Below are positions 12,831-26,654 of a stretch of 64,000 nt of DNA, one piece after another. This DNA comes from Chromobotia macracanthus (lineage: Eukaryota; Chordata; Actinopteri; Cypriniformes; Botiidae): positions 2,268,001 to 2,332,000 of the forward strand of contig JAZGTH010000019.1 of NCBI GenBank assembly GCA_036877525.1, written 5' to 3'. The stretch's first letter is position 1, and every line of letters begins with the position of its first letter. Below the pieces are notes generated by a model. The model was not told the origin of the DNA, ran no database searches, and saw only the letters and a program-made list of their open reading frames with translations. A program made the position numbers and the translations under genes.

Positions 12831-13414
12831 AGGCAGAAACAGCTGGAATATAAAACCCATTGGATTCGTACTATGGACAGGGTCAAAGAACTTTTTCATA
12901 TCCACTGTTGCTACCATTTGCTGATTACTGTTAAAATATATATTATTATATTATTTAGATGGACTCTTGCCTCCTGTGTCTTTCTGTTAGATCAATGCTG
13001 ATATGCAACTAGAGAGATAATAACAAGAAAAAAATTACATCAAAATCCATCCCTTTGTTAAACAAGTCTAACATTATTACAATAAGAAAAGAAAATGAAT
13101 GACATGTACGATGGTTCATTATAGAGGTATTCATGAAAAAGGAATAAATAGACTCATTTGTCTTAACATCAGAATATTGAAAACTTATTAATGATGTCAT
13201 GCATGTCTTTTAGAATCTACCAAATCACCTGCTGCCTGCTGACTGTGAGACTTAAAGTATAAAAACACACAGCCTTGCTTTTCAATCTCCCCTCATTTAG
13301 TCCATCTGCTTGTTGACAGTGAGATGCCTCAAGTGACCTGCTCTATATACTATAACAGTCAGGTTATAGAAGTACAGATCCTATTCATTTTCTCCATATG
13401 GAAACATTTGATGG

Positions 13415-13440
13415 ATATATATATATATATATATATATAT
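13415..13440 (+). repeat. (AT)13 microsatellite
   Basis: An uninterrupted AT dinucleotide run. Confidence 0.95.
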
Positions 13441-16400
13441 AGTTCTTATAAAGTTCTTATAGTTCTCTGCATTATTTTAACTTTATTGAGTTGAAATAAT
13501 GCAGTGAAATACAGTGAAAATCCTGACAGAACTCCACTGATTCTAAAGGGAAAGTGTCAACCAGTCAGAATGATCAGAGGTGACTGGTTTGGTTAATATC
13601 TTAGCACTCTAATTTTAAGATTGTGGAAAAAGTGGGCAGGCACTAATGCTTTATTTACACAGACTATTCAATGTCTAAGCTAGTGTCTAAAACAATCACA
13701 ATTCAGCTAGTAAGTAAGGTTTATTACTGTGTCAGGTAGAGTACAAGAGCTCTATGGCACCCGGACGTTAAGGTCCAGAACTGTTGGAGATTCACATTTA
13801 GACAGTCAGGATGAAGTCCATTGTGATTTGCTGTGGTCCTTCTTGAGCCTCAACCACACACCTAACTACACCCCCCTCGTCTTTGTCCTCCTCAATCTTG
13901 TTCCTCAAAGATAGATCAAATTTTTTCTCAATAGCTTGACTCTGAGCATATAAAATAGAGGTGGGTGAGGAGGAGGTTTCTGCTGAAAGTTCCATGACAC
14001 TGTTGAGCTATCCTAGTGTTCAACCAACTGTGGAGAGGTATGTGAGAGTACAGGCATGAAGAGCAGAAAGAAAAGAATTTAAAACCTTTGTGCTACTGAA
14101 TTGGTTAAGCCTAAAAAAAGTATGAAATGTAGAGACATTTATTGAAAAAATCATATCTTGGGATGACGTTTGAGCAAACAAGCATTTGATGCATTGATGT
14201 TGTGATATTTTTTGGTTTTCATTGCCATCTTTGATAGAGGACAAACAAACTGGGAGAATGTTCTACATCTGAAAGTAATTAATGCACTTGTGATGTTGCT
14301 GGTCATTACAAGTGTTCTCCTTGTGTCAAGCTGCAACATACTGAAAACGTTTTACTACACTTATTAGTTAAGCCTAAAGACCTCCAGGGACTGCCAATGA
14401 GTGATTAAAATCAAACAAACCCAACATCCTGTGTGTTTTGTTTAAATCATTTCACTTCCAATAAAATTGGGGGATAAGCTATTTCACCAATATCTTAAAC
14501 ATCACGACATAACTGTGGCATTTCTTCCTGAACAGATTTCTCCATCATCACTGTGTGAGAAAAGCAAACATCCTGGCTCATGTAGGCTTCTGCACAAAAA
14601 CAACAGCTTTTGTCAGTCCTCTGAAACAAGATTAGCAGCCAACTGTACCCACTGAGACTTCAAAGGAAAGCAGGTTGAAAGAAAACAGACGAGAGTGAGA
14701 GATCGCTGGCAGTTGTTTATTGTGTACATGGATAAATATACTAATGATAACCTGTGAAAGTAAAGCTTTAACAGATAGGGGCTGGATCCATGTTGCATGC
14801 TGGGATACAGTCTGAAAAGGGATAAAGAAAACAACTAATGCTTGCTGAAGACCAATATGTGGTGGTGCTTTGCCAGTAGGGGACATCAGCCTCAGAATGG
14901 ATTTGCTCTAAGCAGCCTGTTACCTCAGGGTCATCACATCCATTCAGATCTATCAGGGCAATTTACGATGACATATGATCACCAGCATCTGTTGCCTGGT
15001 TTGTCGTAGCTCCCACAGGTAGCCTGATAATCTTAATTCCCCACCTGCATCCAGATCAACTGGACTTCAGGAGAAAACGGGAGCAGGTGAAATCACAGGT
15101 GGCAGGAGCACTGGGGGCAGTAATTGAATCCTAAAGATCTTCAATGCTGTAATTTGAGAGGAAAGGTTTTTAATGTGATTTCACAGGATATAGGCATGGA
15201 ATAGAAGTCCAGGAGATACTACATGAAATGGCCAAACACACCTGCTACTAAATCTTCCAGTCTCATCTAGGAAACCTATTAATTTAGCATTTTCCATACC
15301 CAGCTTTATTTACTGATAATAAAGGCAGATGGGTCTCTATAAGCTGCAAGGTTTCCCCACCCAAGGTTTAAACAGGGTGAACTGTGTGTTTTGATACTCC
15401 ATGTGCCTGTCTGTCTGCTCACAGCCAAGGGCTAAAAGGTCTGTTGCTTCTCTTGGGAAGCTTGACATCACATCTCAGGTCTTATTCTATCAAGCTTTAG
15501 GACTATCTGACTGAAGATATCGGCATCAGACTAATTCACTCAGACACAGTTAACTGGAGGTAGGGTTGATGATACCAGTGATCTATGACATGACTGTAGA
15601 TGAGAACCTGAAGATTAATCTCTAACATAAATGAGTTTACTTTCTTACAGATGTCAAAACACATCATGGTGCATCAAACACATTCAAATCACTTTCCTCT
15701 CCCAGGCTTTTTGTGTATCTATATGTTCCTCCTGGCCATGTGATATACTGCAAGGCCAATGTGATATACTTTCCTTGTATCTTTTGTATCTCGTTATTAA
15801 AATGGGAAATCATTTACCATGTTTATTTGCTCAATTACTGAGTTAATGGTCTGACAACATAAAAAGCTAATGTGCTATCTGAAGAACTATACCTATGACT
15901 CCGTGCTCTTCATTTATTTATTAGAAAATAATGGAGTTTACAAGTACAATTGTTGCTTTAACATGTAAGTGATTGCTAAGTGGTTATTTATTGTGAGTTT
16001 TACAACAATTAAATAAACATGCCCTCATTTCCCAGTTTAACTGACTTCAGAATATGCACTAGCACATTTTAAACAAAAACGTCATGTTTCTCATTTGAAG
16101 AAAACAGCAATTCTACATTTTTTTATTCTGCAGGCAACTCCAGCTTATATGTTTATTTTAGCCTACCTAGCCTATCACAGCCATAGTCATTTATGTTATA
16201 TGAAATTGCCATCCTGTGCCCAGTGTCATTAGATTCGGACCACCAGAGCAATTTAATTTTTCCCATGATTCTCTTGTCCACCCATCTCCAGCATGCCATA
16301 TTTGCCAGTTTTATGGAAGAGTGGAATATGTTGGTCTCTGAGAGCTCAGAAGAGCTTACTCTGTAAAAAGAGGTCAATGGAGACATAATTTCCCTAGAAT

Positions 16401-16683
16401 GTTGACAATGATTAAAGTATCAGTCTCTGAGATACAATGTACAACAGGCACTGCAGATATCTGGATTGCTCTAGAGAGGATTACAGTGTAGCATCTGCTG
16501 AAATTATGCATCCATGTGGGAAAGTTATATGCTTACAGTGTGAATGTCAGCAGAAAGAAATATGCAGTGATATCTGTGCAGAAATATGCAGTGTTTATAA
16601 AGTGAAATACAATCAGTTGATATAGCAGTGTAATCTAAACATAACTTTCACAAATGTAGTAATGTGTATTTTATAATTAAACA

Positions 16684-16687
<4 letters not shown>

Positions 16688-16726
<39 letters not shown>
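16688..16726 (+). repeat. (TA)19 microsatellite
   Basis: An uninterrupted TA dinucleotide run of 39 bp. Confidence 0.95.
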
Positions 16727-16733
<7 letters not shown>

Positions 16734-17639
16734 TAGGCTAGCAGGTGTCAACACAGGAGTTTTAATGCAGTTTTAAACATAGGTTTCATACACATTTTAA
16801 AGGAATTCCAATTCCAATAATTTAAACAGAACTTTATGGTTAACAACTTTAGTTGTTTGCGCCAAACGTCCCAATTTTTACTTCAGCACTTAACAACCAG
16901 AGAGCTATTTATATTATATGATTGCACATATTAATATCCTTTCTCTAAAGTTATCTTGCATAATAAAAACTTATAATTAATGCTCATGATAAATGCATTT
17001 TGATCTTGTGAAGTATTCATATTGTCAATGTAAGAGCCATTCCATCTCCAAAATCACATGCGATGGATAACAAGAAATGTCACACAGATTAGTGTGAATA
17101 GAGGAGCGATACAGCCAAACTCTGCTTTCTGCAGCCACTTTACAGATTATCAGGGCACACATCCTATATGTGCTGAATTCTAAAATGCTGTTTTTGTTGT
17201 GCATCTGTTTGCTCTATGTTGGGGATGAACTCTCTAGTGGTTGCTGTTGCTATTCTCAGTTTTTCAGAGATAAATCAGACTAGGTCCATATGGGTCTTAA
17301 TCAATGACCCATTTTCTATGTGCTCCAATGTTGTGTAGTGTTAAATAAATAAAATTTGCAGATGCAAATACAAGAGATGTTTCACTTACACTTACTGTAA
17401 CGTGGACTTAGCAAGGCGAGAACCCTCATGAAGTTTAACTGCTGGAGGTGGTGAATGACAACAAAAAATACATGAACTACACTCTGACACAACTTATAAC
17501 CCCACACAGACTAACCCTTAGCATGAACAAAACTCCAAAGACACCAACATGAATATAGGAAATTGTCAAACAAAGGGCTCAAAAACAGAATGAACAGGAT
17601 CAGTAATCAAAACCCTCCATTGAACTCAAGCGACACAAC

Positions 17640-18020
17640 AGAAAACCAGGGACTACAAAATGTAATCCCTGGTCATTCTGTTTTTTCACTACTCCATGCT
17701 GGTGGAATGATCTTCCTGCCTTCATCCGTAATGCAGAATCCCTGGCAATATTCAAAAGACAGATGAAAACATCTTTTTCGTGAGCACTTAACCTCATCAT
17801 AAAAAAAAAATCCTTTCCCTTCATTTCCTATCCCTCTTCCCTTTAAATCTCTCCCTTGTTGTAGCATATGATACTCTGAGCAATGTCTGAAACTTGTATT
17901 ATGAGCACTTATTGTGTCTAGTTGCCTCATCAGGTTGACTTGCTTGTTGTTTTCCGCACTTGTAAGTTGCTTTGGATAAAAGCGTCTGCTAAATGAATAA
18001 ATGTAATGTAAATGTAAAAT
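17640..18020 (+). mobile_element. 3' end of an L2-like LINE retrotransposon
   Basis: From 17700 to 17783 the plus strand encodes the C-terminus typical of L2/CR1-clade fish LINE polymerases: WNDLPAFIRNAESL then AIFKRQMKTSFS and a stop. The downstream part ends with tgtaagttgctttggataaaagcgtctgctaaatg, split here only by point changes, and an ATGTAA-rich tail, as these elements do. It is 5' truncated, as expected from target-primed reverse transcription, and non-functional. Confidence 0.85.
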
Positions 18021-18350
18021 ACAATTCAAAATAAAAGACATATGACATATATTAAAAAACAAAAAATCCTCAACAGACAAAGACCAACAACCCCCAGCCA
18101 CGTAACTGTACCTATGACTTTCATATGTTTTCCTAACTACTGTAGCAGCCATCAGATTAAGGTTGTGAAATCTGGGATGTCACAGCAGTATCCAGCACAT
18201 TCTCTCTTCCCATCCTGATCTAACAACAGAGCCACCTGAGCAGCTCCAGTTACGTGAGTACACAAGATGGAGTCTTTATTTTTATCAAGAGAACCTTCAC
18301 GGAACTATCGACCTACGCAGACAGACATCAAAGACCGATGGTGCCTAGTC

Positions 18351-18375
18351 ACAGCACAGCACAGCACAGCACAGC
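18351..18375 (+). repeat. (ACAGC)5 pentanucleotide repeat
   Basis: Five perfect copies of ACAGC. Confidence 0.95.
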
Positions 18376-20799
18376 AGAGTTGTTACGGGTTCAGTTCGAA
18401 GTTGTTGCAAATGCTTCAGGCTGTATGTAGGGAAGAGCAGCTCTGTGTTCCTATGTTCCTATGTCACTTTTCTAGCTTTGCTTCCCATCTCCAGTAAACA
18501 ACTGAAGAACTTCAGTGTCTGCTATGAATTTTAATGGCTCTTGTTTAGGCTACATACAAAAGCTAGTAAAATAAGGAGAGCTCGGTCTTTATGATGATGT
18601 AAAATGTGGTGCGAAAAAGAGATACATTTTATTTGTTAATTACCACGGTGCCACCACAGATTATCACATTGTATGCCAGAGCAACAAATGGAAGGAACAC
18701 TCTAGCTTATCATCTACACTGTCTTCATACCCACTACTCCATAGAATTGCAAAGTGTACAGGTTCCCTTTAATTATAAGTGCCTGACAAGGAAATGGAGC
18801 TGTTTAATTAGGAGCAAGATACATCACTTTTATTATGAGCCCCCTATATGGCATAAACTACAGAGTGAGCAAACAGGGAATGCTCATGAAGTAAGCTCAT
18901 GAAATAAAGCTTATGTTTGTGTGTATGCCATTTGATTTTAAAGGTTCTTTGTAAAAAAATATACCACTGTGGTAAGACCATGATACTTTGATAGACACTG
19001 TAACATGGTACTAAAATCTATGCACTATTGTATTTACATGGTACTCCAAGGAATGTTTACATTTGGGAAGCTATATTAAATATGACTTACAAGGTATACA
19101 TTTCATCGATATATGTGTTGCACAGAGGTTGTTAGTGAGAATTGTTAGTGACTGATGCTGATGCATTGCTTTACGAAGCTATAAATGCAACGCTAAGGGC
19201 ACCTTTCCTCAAAAATCACTGTTTCTCTTTTTTCTTTTCCTTCCTAGAAGCAACTCTAACAATTACTCCTAAATCCCACACAATTGCTCCTAAAATAGAA
19301 GCTCCTAAAGAGAGCACACATTGACAGCTTTCAATTTCAGCACCGCAGATGAAAACTAAAACTGGCAAACAGTCTCATGACCTGGTTATCTATGTAGGTT
19401 GGACCCTAAGTGATCCCATTGGTTCTACAGATTTAAGGGGGCTTATTCTTTTATTTTGGACAACACCACTATTTTGGACAATACCAAACCAGCCTGTGCA
19501 CCCCTTTAAAAAAATCCCATTAATGGGATTCTGTCGGCCTACCAGCAAAAAGCTGTAAAAGTACCTTCCACCAACCTTTATTTCAATTTGTTTAATAATG
19601 TTTTTATCAGTTCAGTAACTGACATTTCAGTCTCAAATCTCCTTCAGGCGCATTTGCTGATATGACTGGGGTAAAAAAGACCTTTACATCCAGGTTCTGG
19701 ACTTACTTATTGTGGAATTGTTAAAGTATTGCCCAGCATCTGTAACATTCTAGACAGAACCTGTCATTATCACTTCTCAAAGACGAAATGAAATTTAGAT
19801 GTTGCATTTTTAACACCCTCATGCTCAATTGTTGTCTGTCAATTGTTTAACAAATAAACACAACTTACCTCAGGCTGTTTTCTTCATTGTGCCAATTAAC
19901 GTCACCTGCTTGTGAATTTTCATACCCTTTGATTGGGAGTCTGGTTTACTTTTGACTGATCCTTTTCATCTCAGTGAACTTAAAAGCTGGATTCAAATCT
20001 GTCAGTTTTAACATGGTTATTACCTTGGTTTACAACAGAACTAGCTACTATAATTATATTTCTGTGGCATGTATACATCATATCAAAAGATAACTGAAAA
20101 CCTCTTTACAAATGCATCCAAGTTTCAAATAATGAAAATAATACAAGCAAGGTATCTTAACACTTAATTTAATGCGTTAATGGACAGTAACATGCTGGAA
20201 GTAACTAAACTGGATGGTAATGAAAATTGATGCTTTAAATCATAAAGCTCATATTTTTCCATTTGACTTGCACACTTTTTGCCAGAAAAAGTAGGTCACT
20301 TTTAAAAGACAATTTGTGCAAATGCATCATTGCCTCAGAACGTTTGATATGTGAAAATAAGTTTGGGCACATTCGCAATTTCATTTTCAATTCTCCGTTT
20401 ATTTAATCTTTGAACAGAGGTAAAAGTGTTCCTGTCTTGTTTAAGTGTGAAAGTCAGTCTTAGCCAAAATCAATGTAAAAATCAAAGAAAAATCTGATAA
20501 CCTCTAAGGAACTTAAATTACTTTTTGCGCACAGTGTTCTCTTCATTCAAGTAATAATACAAAAGAAACATTAATTTAATTTTATATAATAACAGAAAAG
20601 GAGCTTTCGAGTTGTACTATCTGCATATGATTACCATTATTAGGAGAATTATTTGAATACGGAAGTTAATTACGTAAGCTTTTTTTCTGAGGTGATTTTT
20701 TTCCAACTTCTTAGGTTTAATTATTCTTACCACTTGCCTTCATTCTCATTCCAAATACATCCCATAGCAGGTTTCAAGTTTAAGTCTCCAGTTTACTCT

Positions 20800-21110
20800 A
20801 TTTATAAAGCACCTTTTAAAGCAGCGCACAAGATGACCAAAGTGTGGTACAAAGAAGAAAAAATAAATACATACAAAAAAAGTATAAATATTAGTCCATA
20901 TACTTCACACAGTTTTTTAAACACCAGTGAAAAGAAATAAGATTTGAGAGAAGATTTAAAAGCAGTTAATGACAAATCGCTATTGAATAGCACACCCAGA
21001 TTTTTGATACAAGATGTGGTGAAATCAGAAAGATTACAGAAATCAATATCAATAGCAGGTGGTAGATTATACTTTGGATTTCCAAAATCCAAGTGATGAT
21101 ACATTGACAA
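20800..21110 (-). mobile_element. LINE reverse-transcriptase fragment with an internal deletion
   Basis: The minus strand encodes SCIKNLGVLFNSDLS, the (V/I)KNLGVxxDSDLS motif of fish LINE reverse transcriptases, and immediately afterwards LTAFKSSLKSYFFSLVFKK, which belongs at the extreme C-terminus. The sequence between them is missing, so one in-frame deletion has joined the two. The 3' tail (rc of 20800-20870, ...cactttggtcatcttgtgcgctgc..gctttataaatag) fits the same element type. Inactive. Confidence 0.75.
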
Positions 21111-22609
21111 AATTCTCATAGAGGAGAACATTACAGTTCTCCACACGTCCTCAGAACAAACCTGATCACTAAACATACCTTCATACACCTCTCTAGTGTG
21201 TTTAAAGTACCCTGGTCCATAAGTAATTCATAGCATTGGCTTGGTAACACAGGTCTTGCATTTACAGTGGCTGGAAGATGATTAAAACGACAAGCACTTT
21301 TATTCTCCCAACTCTGGGATGACAAGAACATTGCAAAAGAAAGAAACAGAATGCCGAATACTGTTTCACACATGAGAATGTCACTCATTAGGAGATGCTA
21401 CACACTTTCCACAGTACAGTGACCAACACAATGCAATTTATAGCAAACCACTGTACCACAGTAAGAAACGGCATCAAGGCCAAAAGGGTGAAATGATTGT
21501 TTCATTTCCGATACAAAGTTAAGAGTCATACAATGCATGAGCATGTATGATCTCACCTAAATTTAGACAAGTATGACAACATTTGTTTGTGTCAGGAAAC
21601 AGAGTAGAATGCCGTTTGTTGTAATTTTTGTTGTAATATTTGTTGTTGAATTCCAACAGTTGTAAGGAACTGGATATTATAAATAGTACCAGCCTCTTCA
21701 CCAGATAGTACCAGCATGTGTGAGTTGCATGAGCATTGTGTAAAGGCTTTTTCTTAACCTATAAATAAAAGCATTCAAAGCTTTGCACAATTAGTACTGC
21801 ATAGTTTTAAAACAGTGGGAGGTTTAAAACAAAGTTCAAGTGGCTTGTTAAAAGATGTTCACATATTCACACTAGTTTTGTTGTTGTGTAGCAGATGGAT
21901 GATAATGTTTTTTGTGTGTTGAGCTATCAGTCATTTTGAATAATTTTTGGATGAGGTGAAGCTTGTGAGTTAATGCATTGAACAGAAGACAATGCGGCTT
22001 AAGTTTTCGGCTATTGTAAATGCAATAACTAGTAGACCCCAGTCCTCAATCCATTTATTAAACAATGCTGGAAGCACTAATATGAAATTTAAGGCAAGTT
22101 AATGGTTTACATCACTATAATTCAAGATTATAACATCAATTTTTAAGAATTTTTCATTACAGTGTTACAGTGCTGGTGGAACTAATAGTCTTATTATGCA
22201 TTATTGATATCTGTATGTTTTCAAGAATATGCTTTAAAATGTCTTTTATAATTCTAAAACAAAAGTCATAAAAATAGGAAGGTGCAAGGTGCTGTCAAGG
22301 GCACCATTTAATTTGTATGTGTTAAACATGCAATCATTTACCAGTGCAGTGGGAGTCTCATCTGTACTTTTTTCATTATGTTAACATGACCCTGATGGAT
22401 GAGGCCACCCATGACCATCATAAACTGCCAAGCAAGAGTGATTAACAACATCTCATATAGCACAGTCATCCACTATATATACAGCCTCAACACAAGACTT
22501 TTGTTTGTCAATGTTTGTTTTTCTTTGTATTATTTAATCAAACACAAAACATCATACCTGAAATTATTTCTTGATAGGAATCATTATCTGCTGCATCTGT
22601 GTGTGAGTG

Positions 22610-22850
22610 TGGTTCTGGTATTCATTGCATTATGGGAACCAAATGTCCCCACAAGTATATTAATACCAGTAAATAAACAGAATGATCTTTTTTAAAATTC
22701 TAAAATAGCAGATTTTTTTTAAGGTTATGTTTAAGGGTAGGGTTAGTGTAGGATGATAGAAAATACAGTTATGCACAGCATAAACACCATTACATCTATA
22801 AAATGCCCCCATAAAACATGAAAACCCAACCTGTGTGTGTGTGTGTTTGT
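22610..22850 (-). repeat. interspersed repeat with CA/TG run, family of 46.2 kb
   Basis: Reversed, it reads cacacacacaggttgggtttt..catgttttatggggg..cattttatagatgtaatgg, closely matching 46210-46270. It also carries the 'taagggtagggttagtgtagg' and 'accaaatgtccccacaag' segments. Class unknown to me. Confidence 0.65.
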
Positions 22851-24049
22851 GCACTGATAGTTTTAAAAATATGGTGAAATGTTCAGTGGAAATATGGAAA
22901 TAAACAATGTTTTGCTTTGTTTTACACACATTTAGGTACTTTATCCAAGGCATTTGCACTGCATTTTATCAGTGCAGGCATTCCCTGGAAATCAAACCCA
23001 TACATGAACATGATATAGCTTAAGAGGTCTGTGTGTGTGGGTATGTGTTATGGTGCCTCTTTAACCTGGGCTCCCCAGGGCCAGCTGGGGTCCACGAGGG
23101 CAAAGGGGCAACTTGTTTGCAAAAGAATCCAGACATAACACATCACTAGGCATTTGTCACAAGTTTAACTTCATTTTCCAGAGGCAATATTGTTCAGTCC
23201 AGTAGTCAGAACAAAAGTCATTTTGAAGGAAACACTTGAACAAAAACAGACAGGTATCAAACCAGGAGGCAATTTTTCATTGATTACCATAAAACCCAAA
23301 CAATGTCTCATCTCTCAGACTGAATGAACGTCACACTAAAAATGAGTTGAGACTAATAACATCGGATGGTGGTGTGGTCACAGTAAATCAAATTCTTTAC
23401 CGAGCAACAATAGTCTTTAGTAGAAACAAAAGAATGTTACTGTTGTGTGTGACTGCTGATAAAAATGTTTAAAAACAATAATAATAACAATAAATGTAAT
23501 TGCATATATAAATATATGAATGTAATTGAAAAGTAATGTTTTTAAATTGTGAAATTATTAAAATGTTATATATGACTAGGACAAGGACTTATATTTTTTA
23601 GTAATCCATGAGTAGTTAGTAGATTACTACACGTAAGTGGATTTTTAAAGCTAATTTAAAGATTTAGTGTCTCCGATTGGATGTCTTAATCCCAATTACT
23701 TTGAGAGTCTATTGAATAAGAAAAGAGACCCTTTTACCTTTGTCTTGATGTACTAATCTCAGCATGTCTTTGTGATTTACACATCCTTGGCCATGTGTCC
23801 GCTTTAATTTAGAAGTGTTTCTCAAAGCAGCTTGTAAGACCAGACACTGATTCTACCTGAATCTAAAACAAAGTGAATGAATAGGATTGTGAAGGTTACA
23901 GCATGATTTGATGAGACTTTGTATTCAATTAAAAACACATCAGTAATGATTAAATGAGTCTTAAATGAGTCCACAGTATATAATACTGAAAATATTGACA
24001 TTGTAAAAAATACTTATTTAACTCTCTTTTACTCTAGAAAACAGTTATT

Positions 24050-24395
24050 AGCATTTACATTACATTTAGTCATTTAGCAGACGCTTTTATCCAAAGCGAC
24101 TTACAAAAGACGAGAGCATTGAACATTTTGTCTTGCGCGCCAAGGAGCCAAGTCTGCAAAGCTACATTTACAAGCGGATATTGTATTCTGTTACTAGAGA
24201 GAAAAATGAACTAGAAACAAGGATTTTTTTTTGAGGATAGGATAGAAGATCATTAGGGTTTAGACAGGTGTCTGCGAAATAGTTGTGTTTTGAGTTGTTT
24301 TTTGAAGGTTGTGATGGTCTCAGCAGATTGGGTGGAGGCTGGGAGTTCATTCCACCACAAAGGAACAGAATAGGTGAAAGTTTTACAAATTGAAA
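24050..24395 (-). mobile_element. 3' end of an L2-like LINE, minus orientation
   Basis: The minus strand encodes PLWWNELPASTQSAETITTF followed by KKQLKTQLFRRHLSKP and a stop at 24253, then a tail ending in the shared motif (plus strand: catttagcagacgcttttat at about 24073). It is the same type as the 17.7-kb copy but a different lineage. Truncated at its 5' end and inactive. Confidence 0.85.
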
Positions 24396-24424
24396 GTATG
24401 CAGCTCTCAACTAGCATGCAGCTT

Positions 24425-24565
24425 ATGTAGCTCAGTTGGTAGTGCATTGTGTTAGTAGTGCAAAACATTGTTGGTTCAATTCCCAGGGAACACATGTACT
24501 GATATAAAGTATAACTTGAATGTTCTGTAAACTTTGGATAGAAGTTGCGTAAATGTAAAATGCTG
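24425..24565 (+). mobile_element. tRNA-derived SINE
   Basis: Box A (TAGCTCAGTTGGTAG, 24427 on) and box B (GGTTCAATTCC, 24473-24483) of a tRNA head are well kept, followed by cccagggaacacatgtactgat and a degraded 'aaactttggatagaagttgcgtaaatg' tail. The body and LINE-like tail show it is a SINE, not a tRNA gene. It lies head to head with the LINE end to its left. Confidence 0.85.
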
Positions 24566-26094
24566 CTGATTGTGCTTTGACTGCTTTGACTTCAGAGCCC
24601 ATTAGTCTAAAATATCTCAGAACAGGTATTTAAAACTCAATATTACCACTCTCAGAAGCTTCATGACAGGATTGAAGGAAAGTGAAGCACTGACTGGTGA
24701 AACCAGCCAACAGCGTATGACAGTGTCTATGAAATGACACATTCAGTTCAACAGAAAAGAGGTTTGCCCACTGATGGATGTGATAACATGCAGCAGTCAA
24801 ACGCTTTATTCTAAGACGTGTAAACATTGTCATTTCAAGGGGTATAAAAATCTTAGGGTATAACAAACTTGCGTCTACCTTGATGCAATACATGCAACAC
24901 ATTTGTCCGACTTCTATCAGTGCCACTGCAACATTACAATGACAAGACATCAAAGTATCGCAAGATGAAGGTGAGCCTCTTGGGTCAGCCACTGCAGCCA
25001 CCCCAGATCAGCTGCAAAAACTCATTTTGGGTTCCTTGTGTTCTGACACCTTTTCTTCTCCAAACTCCTCCCCTGACTACAAGTTGAGGCACAATTGATG
25101 CCAACAGTGTTTGAAATTTTGGCTAGTTATCATTACAAAAAAAGTACTATTATGATAACATGGAATAAGGCGTTATTTTAAATTTCAAATGTATAATTTT
25201 AGGATTGCTCAAATACTAATTCAGAAACATTATAAAGAAAGTGTATTTTATTTTTGCCTGGTAAACACATTCTGTCTCCCAAAATCTAGTTCGCTATATC
25301 TAGTTAGTCTATACACTCAAGTTAAGTTAGAGGTCAATGTCCATGTATAACCATGGAAAAAAGACATTTAGGTCACTGAAAACATACATATATGTAATGT
25401 TGTTATGACATTGCACATTTTCATACTGTCATGGAGCAACCAGCTTATAGAATCATGTTTATGAAAGTCTGTGGCCTGACAGAACATCAGGGCTTCAGTA
25501 CAGAGAAGAAAACTGGCATGGCCAGAAATAAAACCTGATCCAGGAGAAACTCCGGTTGGGTTTAGCTGTCAGGACAAAGAAACGTTCATTCTGCAATAGG
25601 CTTTCGACAGGGACCTTAAGACCAAAGCACAGTGTCAACACAAAGTTATTGACAGCGGCTGACAGAGACTGAGTCACAGTCTCGACATGCTGCTCTGCCT
25701 GCTGGAGAGTAATGAAACCATACCACTTATTTTAGCTTTAAATATATGTTTCTTCTTTAGCCATTAAAAGAGAGCTTGGCCTCCATTATTTAGTACATGC
25801 AACTTCAGCCGTCTGAAGTTCTGGAAATCTGACTGAAATCAATTGAAATTGAAATCAACACCCAAATAATTTGGTAAATATTTGCTATGTGCCTGTTCTG
25901 TGTGTGCACATATAGTCCTATATAGACTATGTAAATAGGAGAAAAACAAGTGGATCAAACAGATCACCACAACACTTTGTTAGCCAATCAGCAATAAGAG
26001 CGTATGTGCCAGCTGTGATTATTTTGAAGTCAAAGCAAGGAAGGGAGGGGTGTATAAATCAACACAATTTCTCAGAAATCACTACACGTTTAAG

Positions 26095-26240
26095 GTATTT
26101 AAGGTCTTTAAAGCTGCAATACGTAACTTTTGCCTCTCCATCGCCATCTCTGTTTGAAACATAAAACAACAAGTCATCCGCATAGTAATTAGGTCTGTTT
26201 GACTGCACAGATCAATTGGTGTATGACGTCAAATACAGCT
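26095..26240 (+). repeat. dispersed fish repeat, 'aaagctgcaatacgtaactttt' type
   Basis: Starts tttaaagctgcaatacgtaac, a variant of a sequence seen very often in teleost genomes (aaagctgcagtccgtaactt). Right limit uncertain. Confidence 0.4.
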
Positions 26241-26654
26241 TTTGTTTTCTGCATGCAGACGAATGAAGTCAAACTGACATTTCCTGGTAAATGGCTGTAA
26301 AACTGTAAATTGCTATGATGTTACCATTGCAAACAAGGAGTCCATTGTTAACAATGATCTTTTATGTACTTGCGCAATAACTGACTTTTTGTTCATTTTT
26401 AACCAAATAAAAGTTATGGATAGAAGCTTAACACTAATGGAATTAAACAATCTTCCTGCAGAATTATTTTAAATATGTCTAGCTTTTAAATAATTACAAT
26501 TTAAATTTATACCTGCAGGCATGCAGTTTTAGTGAACTGTTTAAAAAACCAGTTAAAATTTCCTGAAATATTAATTTTGCGGTTCACCCCAAAGAGCATA
26601 TTTAAGAAAACATTTACTGTAGAGGTGTAATAGCTTAGGCGGATGATTTGTCTT

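Larger units (their letters stand above)
5851..13400. other. intergenic spacer, part 1
   Basis: No gene supported. Contains an eroded inverted-repeat element (6571-6820), an old SINE (about 8060-8225), a CA-associated repeat (about 10555-10700), and a C13 run followed by (AC)n at 12491-12515. Two octamer-like ATGCAAAT sites at 9431 and 10512 sit in stretches with many TAAT cores. The remaining frames are short and look random. Confidence 0.6.
13441..24050. other. intergenic spacer, part 2
   Basis: No gene supported. Holds an AT microsatellite (16688-16726), an L2-like LINE end (17640-18020), a pentamer run (18351-18375), a LINE fragment (20800-21110) and a CA-associated repeat (22610-22850). 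The long minus-strand frame at 17673-18152 runs across the LINE tail antisense and is not a gene. Confidence 0.6.

Noticed and set aside
17673..18152. Minus-strand open frame of 159 codons
   Set aside because: It is antisense to an L2-like LINE 3' end whose true frame is on the plus strand at 17700-17783.
24425..24500. Possible tRNA gene with box A and box B
   Set aside because: The cloverleaf is not kept and it is followed by a SINE body and LINE-like tail.
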